Notes: generated by a model from the letters alone, not told the origin. A DNA stretch of 64,000 nucleotides from CAVXSP01 sp963724645 (GCA_963724645.1 CAVRVJ010000002.1:124001-188000), one strand, 5' to 3'; counted from the stretch's first letter, positions 10,600 to 20,794 are shown. Made by a program: numbers and translations.

Positions 10600-10667
10600 G
10601 ACCCGCAATCTATCATTTCCCCTGTGCGTGCCTCCGAGACGATCGCCTTCGGAGACCGCGTCACCAT

Positions 10668-10771
10668 ACGGAAAGTCATTTGACTTGACGTGGCAGGTTG
10701 CGCCCGAGCCCTCGCGAGCGCGCGACGATACCGCGTCAAGTTAAGTGCCTTCCGGAGCCTTCCGGGATTAG
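10668..10771 (+). repeat. Complete copy of the dispersed palindromic element
   Basis: Left arm 10668-10695 (ACGGAAAGTCATTTGACTTG then ACGTGGCA) faces right arm 10729-10755 (TACCGCGTCAAGTTAAGTGC then CTTCCGG), with a GC-rich core between and a tail CTTCCGGGATTAG. Arms are about 80 percent complementary. It lies between divergent SDR and aminotransferase genes. No transposase and no obvious target duplication. Confidence 0.85.
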
Positions 10772-10816
10772 TCCTGCGCGTTGACCGTCCGCCGCCCTGT
10801 CGATATCCTTGCCGGC

Positions 10817-12038
10817 ATGACAACTCGCCTCTCGCATGAGTCGTCTGGGCACCGAAACCGCGTTCGAAGTGCTCGCGCGGGCACGCGCGCTCGAGGCGCA
10901 GGGCCGCCACGTCGTGCACCTCGAGATCGGCGAGCCGGATTTCGACACGCCCGCCAACATCGTCCGCGCCGGTCAGGAGGCGCTCGCGAAGGGGTTCACC
11001 CACTACGGGCCGTCGGCGGGACTCCCGGTCGCTGCGCGAGGCGATCGCGGCGGACTACAGCCGGCGGCGCGGCGTGGCCGATTCAGCCGGAGCAGGTCGT
11101 CGTCTTTCCGGGCGGCAAGCCGGTCATGTTCTTCATGTTCCTGGCGCTGCTCGAGGAGGGCGACGAGGCGATCTATCCCAATCCCGGGTTCCCGATCTAC
11201 GAGTCGATGATTCAGTACGTCGGCGCGAAGGCCGTGCCGCTGCCGCTGCGCATCGAGAACGGGTTCCGTGCCGACGTCGACGGAGCTGGCGCGCCTGGTG
11301 ACGCCGCGCACGAAGGTGATCGTCATCAACTCGCCCCAGAACCCGACCGGATCGATGCTGACGACGGAGGATCTGAAGGCCATCGGCAAGCTGGCCGCCG
11401 ATCGCGGCTTGTGGATCCTGACCGACGAGATTTACTCACGCATCACGTACGGCGCGGCGCACGACACCGTGCTGCGCTACGGCGACCCGTCGCGCATCGT
11501 CGTGCTCGACGGATTCAGCAAGACGTATGCGATGACGGGCTGGCGGCTGGGCTACGGCATCATGCCGGCGGAATTCACGCCCGTGATGGCGCGGCTTCAG
11601 ACCAACGCCACGAGCTGCACGGCCGCCATGACGCAGATGGCGGGCGTGGAGGCGCTGACGGGCCCGCAGGACAGCGTCGATCGGATGGTCGCGGAATTCC
11701 GCACGCGGCGCGACGCGATCGTCTCCGGCCTCAACGCGCTCGACGGCGTGCGCTGCCTGACGCCGGAGGGCGCCTTCTACGCATTTCCCGACATCCGCGG
11801 CACCGGATTCTCGAGCAAGGACCTCGAGCATCGCCTGCTGGCCGAGGCGGGCGTCGCCTGCCTGTCGGGGACGGCGTTTGGCGAGTACGGCGACGGCTTC
11901 CTCCGCTTCAGCTACGCGAACTCCGTCGAGAACATCCGCGAGGCCCTGAGCCGGTTCGCGGGGTTCCTGGCAGAGAACGGCTGCACCGGCCAAGGCGTAA
12001 CGAGCGGATATGCCATCACGACGGCCATTGCCTACTGA
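10817..12038 (+). CDS. Class I/II PLP aminotransferase, frameshifted
   Basis: An aspartate-aminotransferase-like fold type I enzyme of about 400 residues. Visible blocks: HLEIGEPDFDTP, KGFTHYGPSAGLP, NPGFPIYES, INSPQNPTGS, ILTDEIYSRI, and the PLP lysine in DGFSKTYAMTGWRLGY. Frame breaks occur near 10835, 11030-11070 and 11275. The start is probably ATG 10817 with a break just after it; the in-frame alternative is ATG 10836 (MSRLGTETAFEVLARA). Likely transaminates an amino acid with 2-oxoglutarate. Confidence 0.85.
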
Positions 12039-12136
12039 GTTTCCGATCACCGTGATCATCATCCTTGCGTCCCAAATCCTGTGGATTGTCGTGTCCGTGG
12101 GCGGGGGCGAGACGCGCATGTAGACGATTCTAATTT

Positions 12137-14391
12137 CTAGGGCAGCACGATGCGCAGGCCGACGCGCAGCATGCGAGGCCAGCCGATCTTCGTCACCGGC
12201 GTGCGCCCGGTCTGAATTTCGGTGTCGAACAGGTTCTCGACGGCGACAAACGCCTGAAGCCCGCCGGACACCGGCCGGCTGAACGACACGTCGACCACCC
12301 TGAACGGCGTCAGCACGAGCGTGTTCAGATCGTCTTCATACTGCTGCCCCGCCGCGCGCACTTGCGCGGCCAGGATCCCCATTCTCGGCTCCGAATACGC
12401 CATGCTCAGCGCCGCCTGGTAGAACGGAATCTGCGGTACCTGATGGCCTTCGAGCGCCGGCAGCTTGATTTCGTTCCGATAGCGCGACGACGTCAGCACG
12501 ACGGACCCGCCGATCGTCAACGTGGGGTACGGCCGGTAATCCGCTTCGATCTCCAGGCCCTTCGCCCTCACCGTGTCGGAGTTCTGCTTCTGCTTGGTAA
12601 TGACCGCCGGCGTCGTGACTCAACGTGATGTTGGTGATCGCGTCGGTCAGGTTGTTCCAGAACCCGGTGATCCGGTGTCGAGACACGTGAGGCCGTGAAC
12701 AGCGCACCAGCCTCCAGACCGGTGAGAACTTCCGGGTTGAGCATCGTGTTGCTCAATGTCATCGTGTTCCCGACCTGCGAGGTGCGGTGAAGCTCGTCAA
12801 GGGTCGGGGTCCGATATGCGTGCGTCACCGACGCCCGCAGCGCGACGCCGGCCGCATCTGCCAGCCCACCGACAGCGCGCGGGCTGAAGAAATTCACGGC
12901 GTGCAATGGCGCCCCGTCTTCGCGGGGCGTGGATCGCCAGAAGTCGCCCCGCGCGCCGAGGACGAGCGACACTGACGACTGGCGGCAATCGCGGCTCGGC
13001 CGTATATGGACGATGCCCGCTCCGTCCCGCCCGAAATGAACGGACCGGAGCGCGCGCCGCCGATCGCGAATCGGTACTCGTTGACGTCCGCGTCGGTCTG
13101 CTTGCCCTCTCCGCCGGCCAGAAACACCACCGATCTCCACGGGCGTCGCCATTGCGCGCCGGCGGTCCAAAACGTGCTGGGAACCCACTGCTCGCTCGTC
13201 ACGCGCTCGGTGGCGCGGCTGGCGGGCACCGAAGAGAAGTTGTTGTAGTAGTGCTGCCGGCCCTGCGCCGCCTGCAGCGTCAGCGTGCCGCCGCCCAGAT
13301 CTCCCGACAAGTCGCCCGAGTACTGGCGCCAGTCCGTGCTGTTGACCACGAGCGGCGTGCCATTGCCACGGTGCTCGATGTACGCGGCTGCGCGGGCTCG
13401 CGCCGTCCAGCGGCGCCCCGCGTACCGCCGGTGACGAATCCTGTGCGGTAGTTGCTCGTCGCGTTGACGTCCACCTTGCCGCGTTCGGCCGCGGCGACGA
13501 CCGGCACGCCATCGGTGGCGACCCATTCACCGGCCACCGATCCCTCCCATGGCCCGGCCTTGTGCGCGCCGAACAGCGAGCCTCTCGACGTCTGCGGCGA
13601 GGCCATGTCCACGGTGCCACGGAACCGGGAGCGGCTGGGCGGGAACGACGAAGACTGGATCACGCCGCTCACCGCGTCGCCGCCATACAAATCGCCGGTC
13701 GCGCCGCGTACGACCTCGATGCGCTCGATCGCGGCCTCCGGGATGCGATTCCGGTACACCCAGCCACCAAATTGATCGTTCAGCGGAAGACCATCGCCAA
13801 GCACGAGCGTGCGGCTCCGCCGCATTTCCCGGCAGGCCCCGCATCGACACGCCTTGCGTCGACGGGTTGGCCACGCGAGAGGAGGAGCGACGCGTGAGGC
13901 CGAATCCCGGCGTGTTCCGGAGGGTGTCGTCGACAGCGCCCGCCGCGGAGTTCGCCAGGTCCGCTGACGTCAGCGCTACGGTGCTGGCCGGTGTGGCCAG
14001 TTCGTCGACTCCCACGGGAGGCAGTCACCGAGACCGACTCGTGGAACGCCGCTGGCTGCAGCACGACATGAACCAGGTCGTTTGTCGTGGCCTCCAACGC
14101 TGTTAGTCCCGCACGTCCGAGAATGCTGGGGGCAGTGATCGTCAGCACTTCTCTGGGGCTGCTCTGGAAGGCCTGCAGACCTCGTGGAGAACGCCGCCTC
14201 CGCTGAGCGTCTGAAGCCCGTCGATGGTGATTCGGGTGCCGTCTGACGTCGACGTGCACCACAACTCATCGACCGGCGCCCCCGACGCGTCGACCACAAC
14301 TCCCGTCAGTTGGCCTGGCTCCCTGAGCGATGGGTGCCGCCGTGAAGGAAGTGAGAGCCAATAGAAGAGTCGTGAAGGCGCTCGTGAGCAC
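12137..14391 (-). CDS. TonB-dependent outer-membrane receptor, heavily frameshifted
   Basis: A receptor of about 750 residues spread over several frames. From the N-terminus: a signal-like stretch from GTG 14391, a short carboxypeptidase-regulatory-like segment (TGVVVDASGAPV), the plug (AGAVDDTLRNTPGF, STQGVSMRGLPG, RIPEAAIERIEVVRGATGDL then YGGDAVSGVI), barrel strands, and a typical C-terminus (AFVAVENLFDTEI, PRMLRVGLRIVLP). At least six frame breaks between 12600 and 14300. Imports a siderophore, cobalamin or glycan; no exact ligand can be named. A perfect hairpin sits just upstream. Confidence 0.8.
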
Positions 14392-14403
14392 GGGTCACCC
14401 CTT

Positions 14404-14426
14404 CCGGGGCCAGATGACGGCCCCGG
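14404..14426 (-). promoter_or_regulatory. Perfect 8-bp stem-loop just upstream of the TonB receptor
   Basis: CCGGGGCC at 14404-14411 pairs with GGCCCCGG at 14419-14426 around a 7-base loop. It ends 13 bases before the receptor's GTG, so in mRNA it would lie next to the ribosome site. No known riboswitch core (B12, TPP) was found around it. Regulatory role is inference. Confidence 0.35.
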
Positions 14427-14720
14427 ATTGCGCCAAGGCTGGCGCGTCCCCGCCCACCGAGTTACTTAGAAGGTGCATTAACCGTGCCGCAGCGGCCGAG
14501 GCGTTTGAATGCCTCAACGCGGGCACGAGCGATGGCAGACGTTGGCGAATTCCACCCGGCCGAGGAAATGCTCCGCCTCGGCTCGAGGGCCCGAGGTTGC
14601 AGGGAGCGGCGAGCGGGCGAGCACGCCCGGCGTTCGAGTTCCGTCCGCCGGAGCCCCAACGGACCCGACGCGCGTGCCGTCCGAGGGCCGGCGACACGCG
14701 TCAGCAGGAAACGCGAGACA
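14427..14720. other. Intergenic stretch with no convincing gene
   Basis: About 290 bases between the cupin gene and the receptor leader. Open frames here have no ribosome site and no recognisable protein pattern. The sequence is GC-rich, has no tandem repeat, and contains no B12-box or other riboswitch core that I can see. Confidence 0.5.
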
Positions 14721-15210
14721 TCAGGGCTTGACGCCTTTGACGACGAAGTAGCTGATGTTCGGCGAGACCTGCTTGAACCAGTGCGGAGTCCCGGCCGGAA
14801 TGACGATGACGTCGCCTTTGGTCAACTGACGAGTCTCGCCGCCCGTGATGTCGGTCCCGAGCCACTGGCCGGGGCGGCTGACCTTGCCGCCGACCATCTT
14901 GCCGCCGGTGACGAATGTCGCCGCGCCGTCCACGATATACAGCACGTCCGTCTCTTTGTCGTGCACCTCTACCTGTCCCGCCACGTCGCGATGGCTGCCC
15001 TGCACGATGAGATTCCGGAGCTGTCACCAGAGGGCCGCCTTTCGCAAGCACGCCGGCGACGGTCGCGTGATCGAAGAACATGACCTTGGTCACCGGGGTC
15101 GGCGCCGGAGTGGCGGCAGGCGGCGTCTTGGGCGCTGCCGGTTGGGGGCTCTGAGCATCGCCGACAACGGTCAGGACCGCGACGGCCATCAACGCGAGCA
15201 GGAACTTCAT
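14721..15210 (-). CDS. Secreted cupin-fold protein, one frameshift
   Basis: A protein of about 162 residues with a signal peptide (MKFLLALMAVAVLTVVGDAQ) and a Pro/Ala linker, then a single cupin barrel. Cupin motifs are GSHRDVAGQVEVHDKETDVLY and GDVIVIPAGTPHWFK, with His residues suited to metal binding. An extra G near 15018 breaks the frame between LVTAP and NLIVQGS. The fold is clear; enzyme or binding role is not. Confidence 0.75.
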
Positions 15211-15318
15211 GCAACTTCTCCTTGTGTGGATGGACAGGCGCGCATCTTAGCAAAAAGGAACCCACGAGCCCGCGATTTGAGGCCCCAGGGGTACAATCCC
15301 GGCCCCGGAGGCATTCCG

Positions 15319-16428
15319 ATGCGGGCCGTTCTATTCCTCCCTGCTGGCCATCACATTCATCGCCGCCGCTCCCGTGGCACAGACGAGCGCGTCCGGCAGG
15401 TTGACCGTGTACATCGTGGACGTGGAAGGAGGCAACGCCACGCTACTCGTGTCGCCATCCCGCCAGTCGCTCCTCATCGATACCGGGAATCCCGGCGCAC
15501 GCGACGCGGACCGGATCCTGACCGCGGCCAGGGACGCGGGGCTGACACAGATCGACGCGCTGATCACAACCCACTATCACGGCGACCACGTCGGCGGGGT
15601 CGTCGATACTTGCCTCCCGGATCCCGATTCGACGGTTCGTCGACCACGGCCCTAGCGTGGAATCGGACCCCGGTACCAGCAAGATCCTTCGAGCATACGC
15701 CGGGCTCTACGGCAAGGCGGCGCATACGGTGGCGAAGGCTGGCGACACCATCCCGATCGCGGACCTGGACGTGCGCGTGGCCGCCTCGGCGGGAGAAACG
15801 ATCAAGAAGGCGCTGCCCGGCGGCGGCGGATCAGAATCCCTACTGCGCGTCATTTGCTCCGAAGGAGGCCGACACGAGTGAGAACGCCCAATCGCTCGGC
15901 AGCGTGATCACCTTCGGGAAATTCCGGATGGTCCATCTTGGGGACCTGACCTGGAATAAAGAATTCGAGCTGACGTGCCCGGCCAACCCGATCGGGAAAG
16001 TCGATTTGCTGATGGTGTCGCACCACGGATTCAAACACGTCAAACTCCGAAGTGCTCGTCCACAGCCTGGAGCCGCGGGTGGCGATCATGAACAACGGCA
16101 TCCGGAAGGGCGGCACGCCGGACACGATGCGGATCATCTACTCGTCACCGAACCTCGAGGATCTCTGGCAGCTTCATTTCTCGCAACTGGGGGGCCAGGA
16201 GTACGCCGTGCCCGGGCTGTTCATCGCCAACGAACTCGCCGATGCCGCGGTCGCCGTCGCTCCGCTCGCGCCTCAGCCGACCGCCCCCGGCACACCGCCC
16301 ACGCCGGCGCCCGCGCACGACGGGTGGCCTATTGGATCAAGGTGTCGGCACAGGCGACCGGCGCCTTCACGGTAGCCAACAGCCGCAACGGCTTCAGCAA
16401 GACGTACGCAGCGCGAACCGGCCGGTAG
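15319..16428 (+). CDS. Secreted metallo-beta-lactamase-fold hydrolase (ComEC-like domain), frameshifted
   Basis: A protein of about 370 residues; the signal peptide starts at ATG 15319. The metallo-beta-lactamase site reads VDVEGGNATLLV, LLIDTGNPG, then TTHYHGDHVGG, followed by MVHLGDL and LLMVSHHGF. This order matches the competence-protein ComEC-type hydrolase domain. Frame breaks lie near 15345, 15611 (extra T), 15830-15880, 16050 and 16320. The C-terminal 35 residues (YWIKVSAQATGAFTVANSRN) look like an added beta module. Substrate unknown, perhaps a phosphodiester. Confidence 0.75.
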   Translation: MRAVLFLPAGHHIHRRRSRGTDERVRQVDRVHRGRGRRQRHATRVAIPPVAPHRYRESRRTRRGPDPDRGQGRGADTDRRADHNPLSRRPRRRGRRYLPPGSRFDGSSTTALAWNRTPVPARSFEHTPGSTARRRIRWRRLATPSRSRTWTCAWPPRREKRSRRRCPAAADQNPYCASFAPKEADTSENAQSLGSVITFGKFRMVHLGDLTWNKEFELTCPANPIGKVDLLMVSHHGFKHVKLRSARPQPGAAGGDHEQRHPEGRHAGHDADHLLVTEPRGSLAASFLATGGPGVRRARAVHRQRTRRCRGRRRSARASADRPRHTAHAGARARRVAYWIKVSAQATGAFTVANSRNGFSKTYAARTGR

Positions 16429-16498
16429 GAGCCGCGGATCTACCGCAGGTCGACGCGCCTGATGCCCGACCTGAAGGTCGGCCACTCGGGAAATTCTG

Positions 16499-17529
16499 TC
16501 AGTTCGCGAAGAGATGCTTCGCCAGCAGTGCGTGCACGCCTTTCTTGCCGTCGACGAGCTGGGTGATGCGCAGGTCAACGGCGTCGCTCGTCAGGATGTA
16601 CGCGTCCGATCGCGTCAGATGTTTTTCGTTGACCAGTAAGTCCAGCATGTCTTCGACCGCCAGCCTGGCCGCCGCCTCCAGGTTCTCGTGGAACCCCATC
16701 GTCATGAAGTGCGTCGGAGTTTCTGCGCGTGGCCAACGAAGCTTCAGGTCCTTCCGCACCGTCAACTGAAAGTTGCCGCGGAGCGAAGTCTCCATCGCCG
16801 TGACGCAGACTTCCCCGTCACCCTGGGCCGCGTGGCCGTCTCCGACCGAGAACAGCGCGCCGGGCACGTGCACGGGCATCAGGAGCGTCGTCCCGGCGAC
16901 CAGTTCCTTGTTGTCCATGTTGCCGCTGTGGATCCAGGGCGGGCCGCTGCTGATGCGGCCGGTGACCAGCGGCGGAGCGACGCCAAGCACGCCAAAGAAC
17001 GGGTGCAGGGGAACGGTCACGCCGGGCGCAAAGGCCGCGGTCTTCCGCGCGATATCGAGCGGTGTCGTCTTCGCCACCGCATAAGGAAATCGTCGGGAAG
17101 AAAGCCCCGGCCCGGCATGACAAAATTCACGGCGTAGGGAACGGTGAGATCGACCGACAGAATCTTGACCTCCAGCGCGTCGCCGGGCTGCGGCGCCCTC
17201 CACATAGATCGGTCCGGTCAGAATATGTGGCACCTCACCGCGGTCCGTGACGGCGCGATCGATTTCGAGAAGCGCCGGCTGGATCTGGTCGCGCCGGACG
17301 CCGCGGCCAACTCGAGCAGCGCGGGCGGGGCGGCCACGAGCGATTCGATGTCGACGGTGTCGCCCGATTGCACGCGCAGGGCCGGCGGTGTCTTGGCATC
17401 GAAATAACCCCACGTGACGGTCTTCGAGGTGGGCGCGAGCCGGTGCGTGGCCCTCGCCGCCTGCGGGGATACGCTCGGCCAGAATGTCAGACCAGCCCGA
17501 GCCGCGCGACTCGGCCAATTGATTCTCAT
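16499..17529 (-). CDS. Acetamidase/formamidase (FmdA/AmdA) family protein, frameshifted
   Basis: About 340 residues. N-terminal HRLAPTSKTVTWGYFDAKTP and LRVQSGDTVDIE, central PWIHSGNMDNKEL, GTTLLMPVHVPGALFSVGDG and HAAQGDGEVC are classic FmdA_AmdA signatures with the metal-binding His and Asp/Glu residues. No signal peptide. Frame breaks near 17220-17290 and 17090. The enzyme would hydrolyse a short-chain amide to acid and ammonia. Start ATG 17529. Confidence 0.85.
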
Positions 17530-17598
17530 CGACCCCTCCGCAATCCAACGGTGTGAAGTCCAGATACTACCTCCGCGGGCGCGGTAGACTAGCGGGCT

Positions 17599-18714
17599 AT
17601 GACGACATCCAAGGTCTCGCTTGCCCTTGTCACGTTCGCGGGGATCTGCGCCGTCGCCGTTTCGGCGGCCACCGCGCAGCGCCAGGGTGCGCCGCCTGCG
17701 TCCGCGCCGGTGGCGGCGTCCGGCGTCCTGACGCGAACAGTGGCGGCCGCCAACGCCTTCCTGGAACGGCTGGACGCGGATCAGCGCGCCAGGGCGCTGT
17801 TTCCATTCGACAGCCCCCAGAAGATCAACTGGTCCAATCTTCCCAGCGGGATCTTTCAGCGCAAGAGCTTGCGGCTGGGCGACATGACCGCCGCCCAGCG
17901 CGAGGCCGCGCTCACGCTGATGTCCACGGTGCTCAGCCGAGACGGCTACGACAAGATCACCAAGATCATGAACGGTGACGAGGTGCTCAAGAATCAGGGA
18001 GGCGGGCGGACCGGCGGCCGTCCGGGCGCCGCGCCCGGAGGAGGCGGCGGAGCGGCGCGTGGCGGACGCGGAGGCGGGGTTGTCTTCGGAAAGGACGAGT
18101 ACTACCTGGCGATCCTGGGCACGCCATCCGCGTCGACCCCGTGGATGATCCAGTTCGGCGGACACCATCTGGGGATCAACGTCACGATCGCCGGTGCGCA
18201 CAGCGTCATGACGCCCAGCCTCCCGGCAGCCCAGCCGGCCACGTACACGCTCAACGGCGAAACCATCCGCCCGCTCGGGCGCGAGAACGACAAGGGCTTT
18301 GCGCTCATCAACGCCCTCGATGCCACTCAGCGGCCACTGGCGATCCTGCCCTATCAGGTCAATGACCTCGTGCTGGGCCCGTTGCAGGACGGCAAGGTCA
18401 TCCAACCTGAGGGCGTCCTCGCGTCGGCCTTGAACGCCAGCCAGCAGACGATGCTGCTGGATCTCGCGCACGAGTGGGTCGGCATCCTGAACGACGAAGG
18501 GGCGGCGGAACGGATGGCGGAGATTCGCGCGAACCTGCCGAAGACCTACTTCGCCTGGAGCGGCGCGACCACGAACGGTGGTCTCGCCTACTACCGCATC
18601 CAGGGTCCGACGCTGGTCATCGAGTACGCGCCGCAACAGGGCGACGTCGATCACGTTCACACAATTTATCGGGACCCGACCAACGATTACGGCGCGAAAC
18701 TGGTCGCGAAATGA
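17599..18714 (+). CDS. Secreted DUF3500 protein
   Basis: An intact 371-residue protein with a signal peptide (VTFAGICAVAVSAATAQ). DUF3500 hallmarks: FPFDSPQKINWSNLP, RKSLRLGDMT, MIQFGGHHLGIN, and a C-terminal DVDHVHTIYRDPTNDYGAKL. A Gly/Arg-rich low-complexity loop (residues about 133-157) splits the domain. Family function is not established; the conserved His pattern suggests a metal or small-ligand site. Its TGA overlaps the ATG of the next gene (ATGA), so the two are translationally coupled. Confidence 0.85.
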   Translation: MTTSKVSLALVTFAGICAVAVSAATAQRQGAPPASAPVAASGVLTRTVAAANAFLERLDADQRARALFPFDSPQKINWSNLPSGIFQRKSLRLGDMTAAQREAALTLMSTVLSRDGYDKITKIMNGDEVLKNQGGGRTGGRPGAAPGGGGGAARGGRGGGVVFGKDEYYLAILGTPSASTPWMIQFGGHHLGINVTIAGAHSVMTPSLPAAQPATYTLNGETIRPLGRENDKGFALINALDATQRPLAILPYQVNDLVLGPLQDGKVIQPEGVLASALNASQQTMLLDLAHEWVGILNDEGAAERMAEIRANLPKTYFAWSGATTNGGLAYYRIQGPTLVIEYAPQQGDVDHVHTIYRDPTNDYGAKLVAK

Positions 18715-19376
18715 AACGGGCGTCTGCGATTCTCGCCGTGTGGCTGATCTGGCCGGCGGCAGCCGGCGCGCATCGGCTCGACGAATATCTTCAGGCGTCG
18801 CGGCTCGGCATCGATCGCGACGGCGTAAAGATGGAGATCGATCTCACACCCGGTGTGAGCGTCGCGGACCAGGTGTTTGGGTGGATTGACACGGATCGGA
18901 ATGGCCGGATCTCGGCCGAGGAGGCCGACGCGTACGCGCGCAGCGTCCTCGAGGCGATCACGCTCGAGGTCGATGGACGGCGTCAGTCGATCGCGCTCGT
19001 CGATTGCCAGACGCCCGGCGTGCTCGACATGCGTCAGGGGATCGGGACCATCCGACTGCGGGCGACCGCAGCGGCACCGCGAACGTCGACAGGCTCCCAC
19101 CGCCTCGTCTATCGAAATCTGCACCGCCCGGACGTCAGCGTGTATCTCGTGAACGCGCTGCTTCCCGACAGCCGGACGCTGGCGATCACGGCCCAGCACC
19201 GGGACGTGCAGCAGCATGAATTGCGTGTGGAGTACCAGGTCGCGGCGTCAGCGGAACCGTGGCTGCCCTTGCGGCGGCTTGGTGCCGGCGCCGCGGCAGC
19301 GAGCGTGCTCACCGCGCTGGTCTGGGGCCGGCGGCGGATGTACGGCCTCGCGTCACCTATACGGAAAGTCACTTGA
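18711..19376 (+). CDS. Exported EF-hand protein with C-terminal membrane anchor
   Basis: 221 residues, coupled to the DUF3500 gene by an ATGA overlap. A signal peptide ends in AAGAHRLDEYLQ; the AHRLDEYLQ beginning recalls the periplasmic part of HupE/UreJ-like proteins. A canonical EF-hand loop, DTDRNGRISAEEA, lies near residue 58. A hydrophobic helix followed by GRRRMYG anchors the C-terminus. The last eight codons (SPIRKVT, stop) come from the dispersed repeat, so the original C-terminus may have been different. Likely Ca-binding; role unknown. Confidence 0.65.
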   Translation: MKRASAILAVWLIWPAAAGAHRLDEYLQASRLGIDRDGVKMEIDLTPGVSVADQVFGWIDTDRNGRISAEEADAYARSVLEAITLEVDGRRQSIALVDCQTPGVLDMRQGIGTIRLRATAAAPRTSTGSHRLVYRNLHRPDVSVYLVNALLPDSRTLAITAQHRDVQQHELRVEYQVAASAEPWLPLRRLGAGAAAASVLTALVWGRRRMYGLASPIRKVT

Positions 19377-20141
19377 CTTGACGTGGTAGGCCCCGGCCTG
19401 AAGGTCCGGGGTTCCGTCCAGCGCATGCAGCCTCGGAGCCGCCTTCGTGATGGCCTCACCGGCTTGATCGACGGCTTGTCGCGTCGCCTCGTCGAGGATC
19501 GCGCTGGCTGAACCCGATCGGGAGTCCGAAAACCCGCCGGCGAGTGGCGCCCCGTGAATCACAGCGAGCCCGCCACCGGCGCGATCGGCTCGCGACGCGA
19601 TCCCCTCGCCGGTGGCAATCGTCATGACTTCCCCCGTGCGGACGTCGATCATGCGGACGGACACGCCGATGATCGATTGCGTCTGCGTCAAATGGCCGGC
19701 GGCTCCGGCGACCGGAACATGGAAGCGAGCGCCCGCGAGTAACTGAAGAATCCCCGTGGCCCCGCCCCCCGCGCGGCGCCGCTCTTCCTTCGAGTACCGC
19801 GTCATCGATCCGACCAGCAGATACGACGCGCCAGCCCGCGCCGCGCGCTCCCGCCAACTCTGAAGGGAAGCCGACGCCCCATTCCCGGCGGCACCGCTCT
19901 CTCCGGTCAGGAGCTCGGAATCGAGCAGGCGGTACTGCCCCGACTCGACCAGCCGCTGGCCGAGCCGCTCCGCCATGATCTGACCAAACCCGGAGGGCGG
20001 CACCCAGCCCGTGCGACCGGTGTCAAATGGCACAATCGTCACCACCGGCCGGGCGGTTCCGCCATCCTGCGCAAAGACAGGCTTCGCCACCAGGTCCGTT
20101 ACGACGACCAACAACCTGACCGACGTTGATTTGAAGATCAC
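19353..20141 (-). CDS. CsgG/HfaB-like secreted protein
   Basis: 262 residues from GTG 20139-20141. Signal-like start (KSTSVRLLVVVTDLVAKPVFAQ), then VVTIVPFDTG, GQIMAERLGQRLVESG, YLLVGSMTRY, and VSVRMIDVRTGEVM followed by ATGEG, which is the CsgG-type fold of curli secretion pores and related amyloid/holdfast assembly proteins. No lipobox Cys is seen and no curli partner genes are nearby. The C-terminal 13 residues (AYHVKSSDFPYR) are translated from the dispersed repeat. Confidence 0.65.
   Translation of the reverse strand: MIFKSTSVRLLVVVTDLVAKPVFAQDGGTARPVVTIVPFDTGRTGWVPPSGFGQIMAERLGQRLVESGQYRLLDSELLTGESGAAGNGASASLQSWRERAARAGASYLLVGSMTRYSKEERRRAGGGATGILQLLAGARFHVPVAGAAGHLTQTQSIIGVSVRMIDVRTGEVMTIATGEGIASRADRAGGGLAVIHGAPLAGGFSDSRSGSASAILDEATRQAVDQAGEAITKAAPRLHALDGTPDLQAGAYHVKSSDFPYR
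19361..19411 (+). repeat. Half copy of the dispersed element plus GC hairpin
   Basis: ACGGAAAGTCACTTGACTTG then ACGTGGTA at 19361-19388 is the best-preserved left arm in the window. It is followed by a hairpin CCCCGG-N-CCGGGG (about 19391-19411) in place of the right arm. The copy lies over the converging ends of the EF-hand and CsgG-like genes and supplies both stop codons. Confidence 0.8.
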
Positions 20142-20225
20142 GTGAACCCCCTCTTTCCCGTCAAGATAGGAGGACTGCCGGCGCCAAGTCGTGAGAGGGA
20201 AGTGAAGAAATCGTGAGGAAACGAC

Positions 20226-20792
20226 ATGCTCCATGAAGCAGAACGTCAAGCGATCGCCCGGTTATGGGAAGACAAGCTGGCACAGGACGATCGCCAGGTC
20301 GCCCAGTCGGAGAGACACCGGAACCTGGAGCCCGAGTCTGCGGAGTTCCTTAGCGCTCTGGCGGCCGGATGCCGGGCACGGCGCCTGCTCGAGATCGGTG
20401 GATCCAGCGGCCTCTCCACGATTGCCCTTGCGTCAGCTGCGCGCTCGACGTCAGGCCGGCTCGTCTCGATTGAAATCGAGCCACGGCGCCAGGAACAGGC
20501 CAGGCTGACGCTGGAAATGCTTGGACTGGACGGCCCCGTGGACTTCGTGCTGGCCGACGCCGGCGACGTCCTGCACCGATACTCGGAGCTCGACTTCGTG
20601 CTGATCGACTGCGAGAAGGACGACTACATTCGATTTTTCGACCTGCTGCCGCTGGCACCAGGCGCGATCGTCGTCGCCGACAACATCCTGTCGCACGGGC
20701 TCTCGGACTACGTCCGTCACGTTCGCAGCCGGCCAGGGGCGGAGTCGATCACTCTTCCTGTCGGCAAGGGTCTCGAAGTGACACGCGTTTGA
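20226..20792 (+). CDS. SAM-dependent O-methyltransferase (family 3-like)
   Basis: Intact, 188 residues. Motif I is LLEIGGSSGLSTIALA, with IEIEP as motif post-I, VLADAGD as motif II and FVLIDCEKDDY as the catalytic/metal Asp region, as in catechol O-methyltransferase-type enzymes. Divergent from the CsgG-like gene. Cytoplasmic; acceptor unknown. Confidence 0.85.
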   Translation: MLHEAERQAIARLWEDKLAQDDRQVAQSERHRNLEPESAEFLSALAAGCRARRLLEIGGSSGLSTIALASAARSTSGRLVSIEIEPRRQEQARLTLEMLGLDGPVDFVLADAGDVLHRYSELDFVLIDCEKDDYIRFFDLLPLAPGAIVVADNILSHGLSDYVRHVRSRPGAESITLPVGKGLEVTRV

Positions 20793-20794
20793 CC

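Noticed and set aside
14395..14697. 100-codon minus-strand frame between cupin and TonB receptor
   Set aside because: No recognisable pattern or ribosome site; overlaps the receptor leader hairpin.
14427..14720. Cobalamin or TPP riboswitch before the TonB receptor
   Set aside because: The B12-box and TPP core consensus were looked for on the minus strand and are not present.
18711..19376. Full HupE/UreJ nickel transporter
   Set aside because: Only the soluble N-terminal resemblance is present; the polytopic membrane domain is missing.
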